Positions 17,364-27,231 are shown, counted from the first letter of the stretch. The stretch: DNA of 64,000 bases from JAIOZK01 sp964468645 (GCA_964468645.1 CAYXUU010000002.1:1-64000), one strand, 5' to 3'. Made by a program: numbers and translations. The notes: generated from the letters alone by a model not told the origin.

Positions 17364-17394
17364 GGATATCCACCCCGTTTGGGGGTGGACACCC
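17364..17394. repeat. Dispersed palindrome, copy 3
   Basis: The arms GGATATCCACCCC and GGGGTGGACACCC surround a 5-nt centre. The left arm has drifted (GATATCC for GGTGTCC). It lies 60 bp upstream of the C69 dipeptidase start codon. Confidence 0.7.
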
Positions 17395-17454
17395 TGTTAC
17401 ATTTTTTGTAATTTGGCCGCCTGATATATCCCTCTAACGAATCAGGTTACAAAT

Positions 17455-19077
17455 ATGAAAACACTTTTATCAATCATTTTGCTTGGAATTGTAATCCCGG
17501 CATTTAGCTGTACAAATATTATCATAACAAGTGGCGCCTCAAAGGACAGCTCAGTTTATTTAGTTTATACCAACGATGCCGAATACCTGTATCATTTAAG
17601 AAACCAGCCTGCTGGTGACCATGAACCCGGAAGCACGATAACTTTCCGAAGTGGAAGGAACGGTGTCCGTGGGGATATCCCGCAGGTACCACATACCTAC
17701 GGACTTATCGGGTTTCACATGAACGAATACCAGGTGGCCATTGGAGAGACCACCTTCACCGGCAGGGAAGAACTCTGGAACCACAGCAAATACCTTGAAT
17801 ACTGGCATCTGATGAAACTGGCCCTGGAAAGGGCTAAAACCGCCCGTGAAGCTCTTACGGTTATAACGAGTCTGGCTGATACCTATGGTTATGGCAGCGA
17901 AGGTGAAAGTTTCTCGATCACAGATACAAAAGAAGCCTGGATACTGGAAATGGTAGGGACAGGCACAGGTGGTGAAGGGGCTATCTGGGTTGCAGTTAAG
18001 ATACCTGATGGGATGATCTCCTGTCATGCCAATAAGGCAAGAATTGGAACTTTCCCGCTAAACGATCCTGAAAATTGTATTTACTCTGATAATGTGATCC
18101 ACTATGCTATCGAACATGGCTATTATGATCCGGAGTCAGGAAAACCTTTTGAGTTTAATGAAGCTTATTGCCCTTCCTCCCCTTCCAATCTAAGATACTG
18201 CTCATCGCGTGTATGGAGTATTATGAACCGTGCTGCCCCTTCCATCAATCTTTCAGCGGATTATCACCGTGGTGTTCAGGGTGCTGAAAGGTATCCTTTA
18301 TGGATTAAGCCAGACAACAAACTTGATATCGGTGATGTGATGGATCTTGCGCGGGATCATTATGAAGGTACTGTTATAGATATGACTGTTGGTTATGATG
18401 CCGGGCCATTTGGTAATCCTAACCGTCACAGGCCCCTGGTATGGGAAGTTGATGGGGTGGATTGCGCCTGGGAACGCCCTGTTTCTACATACAACACGGC
18501 ATTCTCATTCATAGCACAATCACGTGGTTGGCTACCCGATGAGATCGGTGGATTAATATGGTTTGGCGTGGATGATACATATTTTACAGTTTATATACCC
18601 CTTTATAACTGCATCAAAGAAATACCAAGACCCTTCAGGAGTGGAGACATTAAAAAATTCTCCTGGGATTCGGCATGGTGGGTTTTCAACTTTGTTGCCA
18701 ATTTCTGTAATATCAGGTATTCGGATATGGTTATTGATATGCGGAAGGTACAGGATAGTATCGAATCAAAATATATTGCCAGCCAGAAAATTATTGATGA
18801 GAAAGCAGTGCAGCTTTTGCAGGAGAATAGAATAAAAGCAATTGATTTTCTGACCACTTATGCATCCATTGAAACAGATTCCTTAATGCAGACCTGGATA
18901 GATTTGGGTGAATTCCTGATCACCAGATACAACGATGGTTATATAAAAGATCAGGATGGCAGGGCTCAGGAGGTTGGTTATCCTGTATTTTACAGAAAGG
19001 AAGTAATAAAGCATAGAGAATCGGTGATCCTACCAGTATGGGATGATGAAGTTGTGGAATCGCCAGATAGTTTTTGA
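17455..19077 (+). CDS. Secreted C69-family dipeptidase
   Basis: A signal peptide (MKTLLSIILLGIVIPAFS) ends directly before Cys19 in SCTNIIITSGASKDSS. That N-terminal cysteine is the expected nucleophile of peptidase family C69 (Ntn-hydrolase fold). Other family segments are TYGLIGFHMNEYQVAIGETTFTGRE, AREALTVITSLADTYGYGSEGESFSI and EAWILEMVG. At 540 residues the length fits. The enzyme should hydrolyse dipeptides in the periplasm or extracellularly after exposure of the Cys by signal cleavage. The C-terminal 100 residues are helical (residues about 420-500) and not part of the catalytic core. A convergent neighbour lies beyond an inverted repeat. Confidence 0.92.
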   Translation: MKTLLSIILLGIVIPAFSCTNIIITSGASKDSSVYLVYTNDAEYLYHLRNQPAGDHEPGSTITFRSGRNGVRGDIPQVPHTYGLIGFHMNEYQVAIGETTFTGREELWNHSKYLEYWHLMKLALERAKTAREALTVITSLADTYGYGSEGESFSITDTKEAWILEMVGTGTGGEGAIWVAVKIPDGMISCHANKARIGTFPLNDPENCIYSDNVIHYAIEHGYYDPESGKPFEFNEAYCPSSPSNLRYCSSRVWSIMNRAAPSINLSADYHRGVQGAERYPLWIKPDNKLDIGDVMDLARDHYEGTVIDMTVGYDAGPFGNPNRHRPLVWEVDGVDCAWERPVSTYNTAFSFIAQSRGWLPDEIGGLIWFGVDDTYFTVYIPLYNCIKEIPRPFRSGDIKKFSWDSAWWVFNFVANFCNIRYSDMVIDMRKVQDSIESKYIASQKIIDEKAVQLLQENRIKAIDFLTTYASIETDSLMQTWIDLGEFLITRYNDGYIKDQDGRAQEVGYPVFYRKEVIKHRESVILPVWDDEVVESPDSF

Positions 19078-19087
19078 TACCTTACAA

Positions 19088-19230
19088 AGGCTGTCTCAAA
19101 AATGAAAAATAGCCACAAAGACAGCAAGACACAAAGTATTCACTAAGTTGTAAAACGCTGATTGAGAGCGCCTGGTGTGTCTTGGTGATTTGGTGGTATT
19201 TCTGAGTTTGTGAGTCATTTGGGACAGCCT
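19088..19230. repeat. MITE-like imperfect inverted repeat between convergent genes
   Basis: AGGCTGTCTCAAA (19088-19100) is repeated inverted as TTTGGGACAGCCT (19218-19230). Inside, CCACAAAGACAGCAAGACAC is partly mirrored by GTGTGTCTTGGTGATTTGGTGG. The whole 143 bp can fold into one long hairpin. It is non-coding, fills the gap between two convergent stop codons and may also terminate transcription both ways. Confidence 0.6.
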
Positions 19231-19237
19231 CTTATAA

Positions 19238-20551
19238 CTAATTCTTCAAACACCTTACAGACCGGCCGCTTTTCTTCGGAAACGGGCTCCGCATACTCTG
19301 ATCAGAGTTGTATCTAAAGGCCCTGCCCCACTTATCTTCATCGGTAGCTAAAGTAGATGACCAGAAAATGGTCGCCTCAAGGAACATATAAAAACCTCCG
19401 TCTCTGGGTTTGTAGCCTGAAGGTAAAGCAGTAAAGCCATATAAATCGGATCCGTTTCCATTGTTATACCATGTTGTTGTTGATTTCAGGTTGTTTCCAA
19501 CATCAAATCCTCTCCCTGCTGTTCCATTCCATTCAGGATCACCTACAATAAACTGGCTATCAACATTACCTTCCAGGATTTTCCATTCATTATCAGAAGG
19601 TATATGCCATCCATCCGGGCAAATGCCCTGAACACCTTCTGTATTACTGTATTGCATGGTTTCATTCCACTGATAATAGGCACCATAATTCCAGCAATAA
19701 ACAGTATCATCGTTGTAGCAATATCTTTCAATAGTGCTGTTATTGCTCATATCATCAAGATTATTGATCATGTAACCAACATTCAGGTTTTCCTTAAACC
19801 AGCATTGCAAGCCTATTTCCACTGTATGATACACCTGGCCAAAATATGTAACAGATGTAACACCCTGGCAACCATCGGGATCTCCGTAAATTTCAAGGGT
19901 ATCCCTGATAGTAGCTGTGGCTCCATCTGTATCTTTTACTTCCATTGCCACTATGAAATAACCAATATACTGGTATAAGTGTTCCGCTGTTTTTGTAGTA
20001 CTGTACTCGGTGTCCCAGCTTCCATCATTTTCCCAGTCCCATCTTACCATTAATTCTTCCTGTGGATCTTCAATATCGCTACATTGCGAGGCATCGAAAT
20101 AGACCATTGTTCCGGGAGGTGCTGCATTCGGATTTAGATTGAACACCGGATCCGGTGGATTATTTCCTTCAAGGTTCTTTGTTGTGAAATTCCATACATG
20201 TCCCTGCCTTGAGTTGTCCTGGTTATCATATGCAACCACATACCAGTAATATTTAGTATTGTAGTCAAGTGGTCCTACATCAAGCGCTGTTGGAGAATAA
20301 TTTTCTGCTACGATAGTATAAGGTGGTGAATTCGGTCCGAAACGTAGGGTGTAATTTAACTGATCACCATCAGGATCGCTACCCGACCAGTTTAGTGTGG
20401 GATTCAGGTCAACCTCGGTAGAATTATTCTGAGGGTTGATACATTGTGGTTGATCCGGCATTTCATTGGTATCTTCTTCATTGCAAATTGGGCTGATACA
20501 AAGTACCCATATAGCGACAAAGATCAATGGAATAGATATTCTGACTTTCAT
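19238..20551 (-). CDS. Secreted protein with FN3-like, PKD and FISUMP domains
   Basis: The N-terminal hydrophobic segment (MKVRISIPLIFVAIWVLCISPICNEED) is an export signal; Cys residues at its end suggest a lipoprotein, but the lipobox is not canonical. A fibronectin-type-III-like domain follows (about residues 35-125: NPTLNWSGSDPDGDQLNY, YYWYVVAYDNQ), then a PKD-like domain (about 135-225: PPGTMVYFDASQCSD, VRWDWENDGSWDTEYS). A FISUMP domain occupies about 230-437 (VEIGLQCWFKENLNVGYM, ICPDGWHIPSDNEW, FWSSTLATDED, SVRCLKN). It is the second FISUMP protein of the window and shares the C-terminal hallmark with the one at 6212. Surface exposure is likely; ligand or function is unknown. Confidence 0.88.
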   Translation of the reverse strand: MKVRISIPLIFVAIWVLCISPICNEEDTNEMPDQPQCINPQNNSTEVDLNPTLNWSGSDPDGDQLNYTLRFGPNSPPYTIVAENYSPTALDVGPLDYNTKYYWYVVAYDNQDNSRQGHVWNFTTKNLEGNNPPDPVFNLNPNAAPPGTMVYFDASQCSDIEDPQEELMVRWDWENDGSWDTEYSTTKTAEHLYQYIGYFIVAMEVKDTDGATATIRDTLEIYGDPDGCQGVTSVTYFGQVYHTVEIGLQCWFKENLNVGYMINNLDDMSNNSTIERYCYNDDTVYCWNYGAYYQWNETMQYSNTEGVQGICPDGWHIPSDNEWKILEGNVDSQFIVGDPEWNGTAGRGFDVGNNLKSTTTWYNNGNGSDLYGFTALPSGYKPRDGGFYMFLEATIFWSSTLATDEDKWGRAFRYNSDQSMRSPFPKKSGRSVRCLKN

Positions 20552-20648
20552 ATTATTTGATTTAATTCATAAAACTGATCGATAACAAAACATAATGATG
20601 CTAAAGATAAAGAATTCTGAATGAAAATGCAAAACATATGCATAGGTC

Positions 20649-20728
20649 GCAGGGCGCAGGGCGCAGAGCGCTGGGCACGGAGGACGGGGATCAGGGCATT
20701 GAGCACAGGGCGCAGGGATCAGGATGCT
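20649..20728. repeat. G-rich low-complexity tract of CGCAGGG/GATCAGGG units
   Basis: Imperfect direct repeats of 7-9 bp (GGGCGCAGGGCGCAGAGCGC and variants such as GGGATCAGGG) occupy this intergenic stretch, in contrast to the AT-rich surroundings. A shorter similar tract occurs near 42795-42830. No coding content. Confidence 0.55.
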
Positions 20729-20846
20729 GTGCTTTATACGCTGGTTCGTTTATCAACAGGTAACCCATCATAATTATTTTATAACTTCGCGTTGAAATCC
20801 TATGAAGTTTTTTATCTTAGCTACAATTAACAAAAAACCAATAACT

Positions 20847-21938
20847 ATGAAGAGATTATTACTTTTAACAGGCATTCTATTCTTTACAGTACAATGCTTC
20901 TCTCAAAATTACCTGGCCGCAGTTAAGAAAGGCAAAGAATGGGGATTCATCGATAAAGAAGGTAATTACGCGGTAAACCCCCAGTTTGAACATGCCCATG
21001 ACTTCACCGATGGACTGGCAGCAATTCGTAAGAACGGTGAATGGGGTTTTATTGATAAAACAGGGACTTTTGTTATCAACCCACAATTCCACGATGCAAG
21101 TAATTTTATTGAAGGCCTTGCTGCTATGAAAAAAGATAAGGAATGGGGATACATCAACAAAGATGGCAAATGGGTTATCAATCCTCAGTTTGAACATGCA
21201 TGGGATTTTAATAATGGACTGGCGGCTGTAAGAAAAAATGGAGAATGGGGATACATCGACAAGGAGGGGAATTATACGATTAATCCACAGTTTCAAAAGG
21301 CAGAATATTTTGTTGAAGGCCTTGCTGCAGTACTTAAGGATAAAGAATGGGGGTATATCGATAAATCAGGAAGCTGGGTAGTAAATCCACAGTTTGAAAG
21401 GGCAAAAGATTTCCAGGATGGCATAGCACTGGTCAGGAAGAATGGCGAGTGGGGTTGGGTTGACAAAAGTGGCACCTATGTAATTAATCCACAATTCGAA
21501 AATGCTCAGCAATTTTCCGAAGGTCGTGCTGCTGTGAGAAAAGGCAAGGAATGGGGATATATCGATAAGGACGGGAATTTCGCTGTTAACCCGCAATTCG
21601 TAAATGCTGAACCTTTTAGTGATGGCCTGGCTTTTATCCGAAAGGATAAAGAATGGGGGTATATCGACAAAAGTGGTAATTATATTATCAATCCACAGTT
21701 TAATAAAACTGATTTTTTCCACGAAAACCTGGCAGCAGTACTTAAGGGTAAAGAATGGGGTTATATTGGCAAGGATGGCAAATGGATAGTTAATCCACAA
21801 TTTGAAAAAGCCCTGGATTTTGTCAATGGTCTGGCTCTTGTACGTGATGGTGGTGAATGGGGTTGGATAGATAAAAGCGGTTTATATATCATTAATCCTC
21901 AATTTGACGATGCCAGGGGATTTGTGAGGGTGAAATAG
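20847..21938 (+). CDS. Secreted WG-repeat protein (ten EWG units)
   Basis: The ATG giving MKRLLLLTGILFFTVQCFSQ is preferred to an upstream in-frame start because it begins a signal peptide. The whole mature protein is ten tandem WG repeats of about 34 residues, each with EWG[FYW]IDKxGxxxINPQF and a variable region ending GLAAxRK. It has nothing else. WG repeats form beta-rich solenoid or propeller-like folds of unknown binding function in Bacteroidota. The units differ by small substitutions, so this is a mature repeat array and not a recent amplification. The gene is flanked by a G-rich tract upstream and a decayed insertion sequence immediately downstream. Confidence 0.93.
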   Translation: MKRLLLLTGILFFTVQCFSQNYLAAVKKGKEWGFIDKEGNYAVNPQFEHAHDFTDGLAAIRKNGEWGFIDKTGTFVINPQFHDASNFIEGLAAMKKDKEWGYINKDGKWVINPQFEHAWDFNNGLAAVRKNGEWGYIDKEGNYTINPQFQKAEYFVEGLAAVLKDKEWGYIDKSGSWVVNPQFERAKDFQDGIALVRKNGEWGWVDKSGTYVINPQFENAQQFSEGRAAVRKGKEWGYIDKDGNFAVNPQFVNAEPFSDGLAFIRKDKEWGYIDKSGNYIINPQFNKTDFFHENLAAVLKGKEWGYIGKDGKWIVNPQFEKALDFVNGLALVRDGGEWGWIDKSGLYIINPQFDDARGFVRVK

Positions 21939-21956
21939 TTCGGAGTTTTGAGTTCG

Positions 21957-22922
21957 GAGTCACTACTGTCCGGTTAAATTTTGATTCTTGATATTATGAA
22001 TGAATTTATAAGGGTTGTAGATCAAAATTAAACAAAATTTAAAATCCAAGCCCCCCTTTGAAGTTTATACTTGTAAATAAGTCCGGGGGATCGGGTGATG
22101 ATTTCTGTCTGTAGCGTTTCAAAATTAGTTCTGGTTGTTCTAAATATTGAGTAAGGTAAACATACTCCAGCAAATGTTGTCTTACAATTGAAATGATCCC
22201 AGAGAATGACCATTTTCTTTTAAAACAATACCTCTATCTGCCAACGTTTTTGATAAGTTTGAGCAATGGTAAAGGGTTTGAGTGTTGTATTGTTTGTAAG
22301 AAAATCAAATTCCTTACCAGTTTTTGGATCTCAATAATGCACAATGCGTGCCTTGACCTTCACAGCTTTTTTCTGATGAGAGTGACCAAGGATTACTTCA
22401 GTATCAGAGACCACTCCTTTGGCAATCTGATATTGGTTCAATGGTCGTTGATGCGTTTGTGTCCATTGTGTACTGGCTTTCAAAAGAGTAACGAACCAAA
22501 TCTTATTCCCGGTCAACCTGTTGTATTGCTTATAATCAACATAGCCTTTATCAAAAGTTAAGTTTGAATCCTCAGGCAACTGTATATTCTTTAAAAAAGG
22601 ACTGTCATGTTTTGCTGCTGAGCTTATTTTTATGAATCGAGGGACGTCTTCATCAGCTTTGATTAATGTATGAACCTTATAACCTCCCTTACGCTTGCCA
22701 TTCATTGGAGAGAGACCTGCCGCTGTCATAATCTCTTGAAACAACGAAACTGTTGATGAATCAATAAGATAAAGTTTCTTATCAAGTTTTGAAGTTCGGC
22801 TGTCCGGTAAAAAATTTATTTTTGCTCATGTGTGAATTTTGTTGTGCAAAACAAACTTACACATTTTGCGGGGTGAAAGAAATTTCACCTCGTTATTTAT
22901 TTTAACCGGACAATAGTGACTC
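21957..22922. mobile_element. Decayed IS4-type insertion sequence with matching terminal inverted repeats
   Basis: The left end GAGTCACTACTGTCCGGTTA (21957-21976) and the right end, which reads GAGTCACTATTGTCCGGTTA on the minus strand (22903-22922), match at all but one position. Inside is a broken IS4-family transposase on the minus strand. At about 965 bp it is shorter than a full element of this type, because of an internal deletion. No convincing direct target duplication is visible. The right end overlaps the 3' end of purL. Confidence 0.8.
22028..22829 (-). pseudogene. IS4-family transposase, internally deleted and frameshifted
   Basis: The minus-strand frame starts at ATG 22827-22829 with MSKNKFFTGQPNF, a typical N-terminus of Bacteroidota IS4 transposases, and then jumps to KLDKKLYLIDSSTVSLF, which in intact relatives lies more than 100 codons further on. 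The DDE-type core continues through KGGYKVHTLIKADEDVP and NLTFDKGYVDYKQY, then in-frame stops interrupt HY*DPKTGKEFDF and RWQIEVLF*KKM; the latter contains the YxxRWxIE signature with the third catalytic Glu. The gene therefore cannot make an active enzyme. Confidence 0.85.
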
Positions 22923-25900
22923 AGAACCCAGAACTCTTTCCTTCACCCACTCCCTTGCATTCACAAAAGCCTCCACCCATGGGGTGATCTCATCCGCCTT
23001 TCGCTTTTCCGGATAATGTGCCCAGTGCCACGGGAAAAAAGCACGTTCAAGATGTGGCATCATGACCAGGTGGCGGCCATCTTCTGAACACAAAGAGGCA
23101 ATACCGTCAGGTGATCCGTTCGGATTTCCCGGATATTCCTTATAGGAGTACTTCATGGCTACCTGGTATTTGCCGATATCATAGGGCAATACAAAACGAC
23201 CTTCGCCATGGGCCACATGTATCCCAAGACGAGAACCAGCAAGTGATCCAAGCATAATTGAGTTGTTCTCCTCTATATCCAGGGTAAGGAAAGCTGATTC
23301 AAATTTCCCTGATATATTGTGGGTCATTTTGGGTTTAAGTTCATGATCCGGATAAACCAGATCCAGCTCCATCATCAGCTGGCATCCGTTACAGACTCCG
23401 AGACTCAGGGTATCCTTTCTTTCGTAGAAATTCTCAAGGGCGGTTTTTGCTTTTTCGTTATAAAGGAAAGCACCTGCCCATCCTTTGGCTGATCCGAGTA
23501 CATCGGAATTTGCGAAACCTCCAACAAATACAATAAAGTTAATTTGGCTGAGGTCTTCCCGGCCTGAGATCAGGTCCGTCATATGGACATCCTTAACATC
23601 AAAACCGGCAAGATGCATGAGGTATGCCATTTCCCTGTCGCCATTTACACCCTGCTCGCGGATGATGGCGGCTTTTATGCCGGTAGGTTCTCGCCTGCTT
23701 AATTCGATTCCATATTGAGATGCTTTGCCGGTAAAGTTTTTAGGGAATTTAAACCGCATATCCTGGTTCTTATAATTCTTATAACGTTCCAGAGCAAGCT
23801 CTTCGCCACATTGTTTCCGGTCCAAAAGATAGGAGGTTTTATACCAGATATCCCTTAAACTGTTGATATCAAATTCATAATTAAGGTTTTCATGATTGAT
23901 AGTAAGTTTCCTTTTTTTTGTCAATCTTCCAATGTCAGCGTATCCAATATTGTATTCAGAAAATATTGATTCTGCATCACCCGTATTATCAACCTGGATA
24001 ATAATACCCGGATTTTCAGCAAACAACAATTTAACAATATCCACCTCCGCTATACCGGAAAGGTCAATTTTAAGACCAATATCATTTCTGCTAAAGGTCA
24101 TCTCCAGCAGGGTGGTGATCATGCCTCCTGCAGAAATATCATGCCCGGCCAATATCTTTTTTTCTTTGATCAGTTTCTGTATGGCATCGAATGCCCTGAT
24201 AAAATAATCAGGTTCGCACACATCAGGAGTAAGTGATCCAAGTTTATTTACTACCTGTGCAAAGCTGCTTCCGCCAAGACAATATTCACTGTCTGAGAAA
24301 TCGATATAGAGTAATTTACTCTCAGGTTTATTTTTTAATACGGGTTCGACCACTTTCCTGATATCTGTAACCTCACCAACTGCTGATATGATAACTGTTC
24401 CCGGCGCATACACCACTTCACCATCGGGGTATTTTTGTGTCATCGACAGGGAGTCTTTACCTGTAGGTATATTGATTCCAAGGTCGCAGGCAAATTCACT
24501 TATGGCCTCTACAGCTGAATACAGCCTGGCATCTTCACCATTATTTTTTGCAGGCCACATCCAGTTGGCACTCAGGGAAACACCCTGAAGACCCCCTTCT
24601 ATTGGTGCCCAGATAATATTGGTTAAAGCTTCTGCTACTGATAACTTTGATCCTTTCGCCGGATCGACAAGTCCGCTGACAGGGGCATGGCCCAGCGCTG
24701 TGGCCACACCTTTTATACCCTGGTAATCCAATGCCGAAACTCCAAGATTATTCAAGGGTAATTGAACGATGCCGGCACATTGCTGTTTTGCTACTTTACC
24801 GGTAACACTTCTGTCAACTTTATTGGTAAGCCAGTCTTTGCATGCAACTGCCTCCAGTTGAAGTACCTGTTCAAGGTATCCCGTCAGGTTCTTAATATCA
24901 TATTCAACCGGCTGAGCTTTTTTTGATGGTGTCACATCATTTAGTATAGTTTTAGGTGGTTTGCCAAAAAGGTATTCCAGTTTCAGGTCAACGGGTTTAT
25001 CATCATTCTTTTTAAAAAGAAGATTTTTGTCGCAGGTAATTTCCCCGACTTCATAAATTGGGGAACGCTCACGATGGCACACATCTTCCAGCAGTTTAAT
25101 GTCTTTCTTTTTAATAACCAGCCCCATCCTTTCCTGTGATTCATTACCCAATATCTCTTTAATTGACAGGGTTGGGTCACCAACAGGTAATTTACCGGCA
25201 TCAATCTCACCACCGGTTTCTTCAACCAGTTCCGAAAGGCTGTTCAGATGACCACCGGCACCATGATCGTGTATTGAAACAATAGGGTTATTACTGGCCT
25301 CCACCATTGCCCTGATCGCATTGATCGCCCTTTTCTGCATTTCAGGATTAGCACGCTGAACCGCATTCAGTTCAATAGCATTCCCATATTCCCCTGTAGC
25401 AACCGATGATACTGCTCCACCGCCCATACCGATCCGGTAGTTATCCCCACCAAGCACAACAACAACATCCCCTTTTTCAGGAATGTCTTTGAAACTGTCT
25501 TCCTTCTTTCCGAATCCGATACCACCTGCCAGCATGATAACTTTATCATACCCAAACATCTTTCCCTTTTCTTCATGCTCGAATGTTAAAACACTGCCGT
25601 TGATCAGTGGCTGGCCAAATTTATTCCCAAAGTCACTGGCACCATTTGAAGCCTTGATCAATATTTCTTCAGGTGTTTGATAGAGCCACTTTCGGGGTTC
25701 GGTATTCTGTTCCCACGGCCGGTCATATTCTGTCCGCGGATAGGATGTCATATAAACCGCAGTTCCCGCCAGGGGCAATGATCCTTTGCCACCTGCCATA
25801 CGGTCACGGATCTCACCACCTGTACCTGTAGATGCACCATTGAAGGGTTCAACTGTAGTTGGGAAATTATGGGTTTCTGCTTTTAGTGAAATAATGGTGT

Positions 25901-26621
25901 CTATATCTTTTATTTTGAAGAAATCAGCATTGTCCTGAGTTTTCGGGGCAAATTGCTCAATCTTTGGTCCAAGGATGAAAGCTACATTATCCTTATAGGC
26001 AGAAACCAGGCGGTTAGGATTAAGCTTTGAGGTTTTCTTAATCAAAGCAAAAAGAGATTCTTTCTTTTCTTTTCCATTAATTATAAAGGTTCCATTAAAT
26101 ATTTTATGCCTGCAATGTTCTGAGTTTATCTGGGCGAAACCATAAACTTCACTATCTGTAAGAGGGCGTTCTATTTGTTTGCTTATGTTTTGAAGATATT
26201 CAATTTCATCTTCACTCAGCGCCAGGCCTTCCTGTTGGTTATATGCGGCAATATCAGTAATCTGGATTATTGGTTCAGGTTCCCTGTCAATCATAAATAT
26301 GCCCTGATCGAGACCATCATAAAAATCTTGCAACATAGGATCGAATGTGGCATTCTTTTTTTCAACAGCAATAAATTCTTCTATTCGTAAGCTGTCAATG
26401 ATACCCATATTGTGTGTGATGTCGACAGCATTGGAGCTCCAGGGGGTGATCATCTCTTTTCTGGGGCCCACAAAATATCCTTCAATCTTATTTTCTGCAA
26501 GCAACCTTGCCCCTGAGAATAACCAGCTAAGTTTTTGTTCTTCCTCCCTGGTAATCTTATTTGTCATATGAACAGCGATTACAGATTTATTCTTTCCGCC
26601 GAAGAAACAGATCATTATCAA
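22902..26621 (-). CDS. purL: Phosphoribosylformylglycinamidine synthase, single-chain form
   Basis: This is the large PurL, about 1239 residues, converting FGAR, ATP and glutamine to FGAM in purine synthesis. Visible signatures: an N-terminal PurS-like region; HCRHKIFNGTF and LKAETHNFPTTVEPF with GASTGTGGEIRD (synthetase core, ATP/Mg binding); a second AIR-synthase-like half with HDISAGGMITTLLEM; and a C-terminal class I glutamine amidotransferase domain with nucleophile Cys at about residue 1077 in LGVCNGCQLM and the GEGRF and MPHLERAFFPWHW segments. Two ATGs six bases apart (26621 and 26615) are both possible starts. The last six residues (ESLLSG) and the TAA stop are supplied by the terminal repeat of the adjacent decayed insertion sequence. 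Confidence 0.97.
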   Translation of the reverse strand: MIMICFFGGKNKSVIAVHMTNKITREEEQKLSWLFSGARLLAENKIEGYFVGPRKEMITPWSSNAVDITHNMGIIDSLRIEEFIAVEKKNATFDPMLQDFYDGLDQGIFMIDREPEPIIQITDIAAYNQQEGLALSEDEIEYLQNISKQIERPLTDSEVYGFAQINSEHCRHKIFNGTFIINGKEKKESLFALIKKTSKLNPNRLVSAYKDNVAFILGPKIEQFAPKTQDNADFFKIKDIDTIISLKAETHNFPTTVEPFNGASTGTGGEIRDRMAGGKGSLPLAGTAVYMTSYPRTEYDRPWEQNTEPRKWLYQTPEEILIKASNGASDFGNKFGQPLINGSVLTFEHEEKGKMFGYDKVIMLAGGIGFGKKEDSFKDIPEKGDVVVVLGGDNYRIGMGGGAVSSVATGEYGNAIELNAVQRANPEMQKRAINAIRAMVEASNNPIVSIHDHGAGGHLNSLSELVEETGGEIDAGKLPVGDPTLSIKEILGNESQERMGLVIKKKDIKLLEDVCHRERSPIYEVGEITCDKNLLFKKNDDKPVDLKLEYLFGKPPKTILNDVTPSKKAQPVEYDIKNLTGYLEQVLQLEAVACKDWLTNKVDRSVTGKVAKQQCAGIVQLPLNNLGVSALDYQGIKGVATALGHAPVSGLVDPAKGSKLSVAEALTNIIWAPIEGGLQGVSLSANWMWPAKNNGEDARLYSAVEAISEFACDLGINIPTGKDSLSMTQKYPDGEVVYAPGTVIISAVGEVTDIRKVVEPVLKNKPESKLLYIDFSDSEYCLGGSSFAQVVNKLGSLTPDVCEPDYFIRAFDAIQKLIKEKKILAGHDISAGGMITTLLEMTFSRNDIGLKIDLSGIAEVDIVKLLFAENPGIIIQVDNTGDAESIFSEYNIGYADIGRLTKKRKLTINHENLNYEFDINSLRDIWYKTSYLLDRKQCGEELALERYKNYKNQDMRFKFPKNFTGKASQYGIELSRREPTGIKAAIIREQGVNGDREMAYLMHLAGFDVKDVHMTDLISGREDLSQINFIVFVGGFANSDVLGSAKGWAGAFLYNEKAKTALENFYERKDTLSLGVCNGCQLMMELDLVYPDHELKPKMTHNISGKFESAFLTLDIEENNSIMLGSLAGSRLGIHVAHGEGRFVLPYDIGKYQVAMKYSYKEYPGNPNGSPDGIASLCSEDGRHLVMMPHLERAFFPWHWAHYPEKRKADEITPWVEAFVNAREWVKERVLGSESLLSG

Positions 26622-26754
26622 TTGATTAGGTTAAACAATACACGAAAGGGCAAAGATAATCATTAGCGGTTTGAGGTAATGTTGGGATATAGGTTATTTA
26701 TTAACAAGAAAGATCAAGATAGAAATCCAATTTAGTTAACATTCGGAAAGATGA

Positions 26755-27231
26755 TCATAATGTCTTTTGATGGTCAAGATACTGAGTTACTTTTAATATA
26801 CAGTCTTGTAAGTTTTTTTGAATATCATGTTCCCAGAAACGAAATACATGATATCCTAAATTCTTTAATTTTTCATTGTTTTCATTGTCCCTTTGTATGT
26901 TTCTTTCAATTTTAGGGATCCAGAATTCCCTGTTTGATTTGATCTTTTTTTTCTTTTCTTCCCAATTATAACCATGCCAAAATTCCCCATCAATGAATAC
27001 AACGATCTTTTTGGACTTATTTGATATATCTGGCCGGCCAGGAAGTTTTTTATAATCAACTCTATATCGTATGCCGAGTTTGTAAAGTTCTTTTCTAAAT
27101 GTGATTTCAGGCTTTGTGTTCTTACCTTTTATCTTCGACATTATCTGGCTTCTTTTTTTTGTGGTATAGAAACCCGCAGATTCTTCAAAGCGGGGCACTT
27201 TTATAGGTTTACTCAGTTGATTTTCTGACAT
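26755..27231 (-). CDS. vsr: Very-short-patch-repair (Vsr)-like endonuclease
   Basis: The 158-residue protein carries the Vsr core: TKKRSQIMSKIKGKNTKPEITFRKELYKLGIRYR, KLPGRPDI with the catalytic Asp, KIVVFIDGEFWHGYNW, NREFWIPKIERNIQRDN and LGYHVFRFWEHDI. Vsr nicks next to T:G mismatches that arise when 5-methylcytosine deaminates, and such genes accompany C5 methyltransferases. Here it is divergent from the methyltransferase, 65 bp apart. The Cys residues that help bind structural zinc in the E. coli enzyme are replaced (EFWHG and WEHDI), as in many Bacteroidota versions. The target site presumably matches that of the adjacent methyltransferase. Confidence 0.92.
   Translation of the reverse strand: MSENQLSKPIKVPRFEESAGFYTTKKRSQIMSKIKGKNTKPEITFRKELYKLGIRYRVDYKKLPGRPDISNKSKKIVVFIDGEFWHGYNWEEKKKKIKSNREFWIPKIERNIQRDNENNEKLKNLGYHVFRFWEHDIQKNLQDCILKVTQYLDHQKTL

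Noticed and set aside
22028..22744. Two minus-strand frames as intact transposase genes
   Set aside because: They are pieces of one broken IS4 transposase separated by stops and lacking the region between the N-terminus and codon ~125.
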